17,476 nt of DNA, taken from NCBI GenBank assembly GCA_964388945.1, contig CAYMCM010000053.1, positions 1 to 17,476 of the forward strand, written 5' to 3'. The DNA comes from Roseburia_D sp964388945. GTDB lineage: Bacteria > Bacillota > Clostridia > Lachnospirales > Lachnospiraceae. Both the position numbers and the translations under genes were made by a program. This document shows, piece after piece, positions 17,236-17,476 of the stretch; within the stretch, counting starts at the first letter, position 1, and every line of letters starts with the position of its first letter. Under the pieces are notes generated by a model. It was not told the DNA's origin. It saw nothing but the letters and a program-made list of their open reading frames with translations, and did not search any database.

Positions 17236-17268
17236 ATTATATGAAAATCCTTGGGAACAGAGTGTCAA
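17236..17268 (-). promoter_or_regulatory. Possible promoter of the aldo/keto reductase
   Basis: On the minus strand TTGACA (17263-17268) is followed by TTCATA (17240-17245) at 17 bp or by TATAAT (17236-17241) at 21 bp. Either choice starts transcription almost on the ribosome site, leaving a very short leader. The long-spaced pair could suit a MerR-type activator, but I see no clear dyad to support that. Confidence 0.3.
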
Positions 17269-17476
17269 CTTTATATGATACACCCTCACGATGCCTAATG
17301 CCAAAAGCAAAAATATTACGTGTTAAATAAATGCAAATTCTGTTTTCTGAATTATAAAATGATCTCATCTTAACTCAAATAACCCTTGATTTAGCTTTTT
17401 TCGTAGGACTAAATCAGTGGGAACCCTTGATTTTATTGGCTTCTTACTAACTTGACATTATAATAACACGCTCCCC
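17269..17476. other. Gene-free right edge with a hairpin and repeats
   Basis: No reading frame here is long enough or well enough initiated to be called a gene. The stretch from 17269 to 17380 shows nothing I can name. The part from 17381 on carries the repeat and hairpin described separately. At 17452-17457 TTGACA on the plus strand could be a -35 box for a rightward gene whose -10 lies at or beyond the window edge. Confidence 0.4.
17381..17433. repeat. Direct repeat flanking a hairpin
   Basis: AACCCTTGATTT occurs at 17381-17392 and again at 17422-17433, 41 bp apart. The first copy also pairs with the intervening CTAAATCAGTGGG (17409-17421) as a stem of about 12 bp with one bulged T and one G-T pair, around a 14-nt loop. 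Repeats plus an inverted copy in such a short space suggest a protein-binding or recombination site. No integrase is in the window. Confidence 0.5.

Noticed and set aside
1..17476. CRISPR arrays, tRNA or rRNA genes and insertion sequences
   Set aside because: I saw no regularly spaced repeats, no tRNA-like fold and no transposase on reading both strands.

Overview
The window looks like a chromosomal maltodextrin/starch locus from a low-GC, AT-rich Gram-positive bacterium. A motile Lachnospiraceae-type Clostridium (Roseburia, Agathobacter or relatives) is the best guess. The reasons are lipoprotein solute-binding proteins and a lipoprotein amylase, strong AGGAGG ribosome sites, sigma-A style promoters, a LacI-family regulator, and MalF/MalG permeases without a linked ATPase. 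The genus is an inference and was not tested. All genes lie on the minus strand, so they are transcribed from right to left.

Layout from right to left: (1) an aldo/keto reductase (16300-17220) that looks unrelated to the locus. (2) A two-gene operon coding for a second maltodextrin-type binding lipoprotein (14803-16101) and a methyl-accepting chemotaxis protein (13191-14787). Both are broken: an amber codon lies in the signal peptide of the first, and the second carries two 1-nt deletions. The operon ends in a strong terminator at 13145-13185. (3) A catabolic operon reading lipoprotein alpha-amylase, malQ, LacI-type regulator, neopullulanase-type GH13, GH31 alpha-glucosidase (12829 down to 4419). 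(4) The transporter operon malE-malF-malG (4257 down to 197), ending in a perfect-stem terminator at 123-163. (5) At the extreme left, a cre-like palindrome inside a likely promoter for a gene outside the window.

How it works together (family knowledge plus inference): the surface amylase trims starch, MalE captures the maltodextrins, and MalFG imports them using an ATPase encoded elsewhere. In the cytosol, MalQ, the GH13 enzyme and the GH31 enzyme convert them to glucose. The LacI-type regulator is encoded in the middle of its own presumed operon. Related palindromic operators centred on CG occur at the start of all three mal-related transcription units, including the chemoreceptor operon. 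That points to one regulon covering digestion, uptake and chemotaxis towards maltodextrins.

The most unusual item is the co-transcribed binding-protein/chemoreceptor pair under a mal-type operator. It appears to be a dedicated maltodextrin chemosensor that this strain is losing, while every enzyme and transport gene around it is intact.
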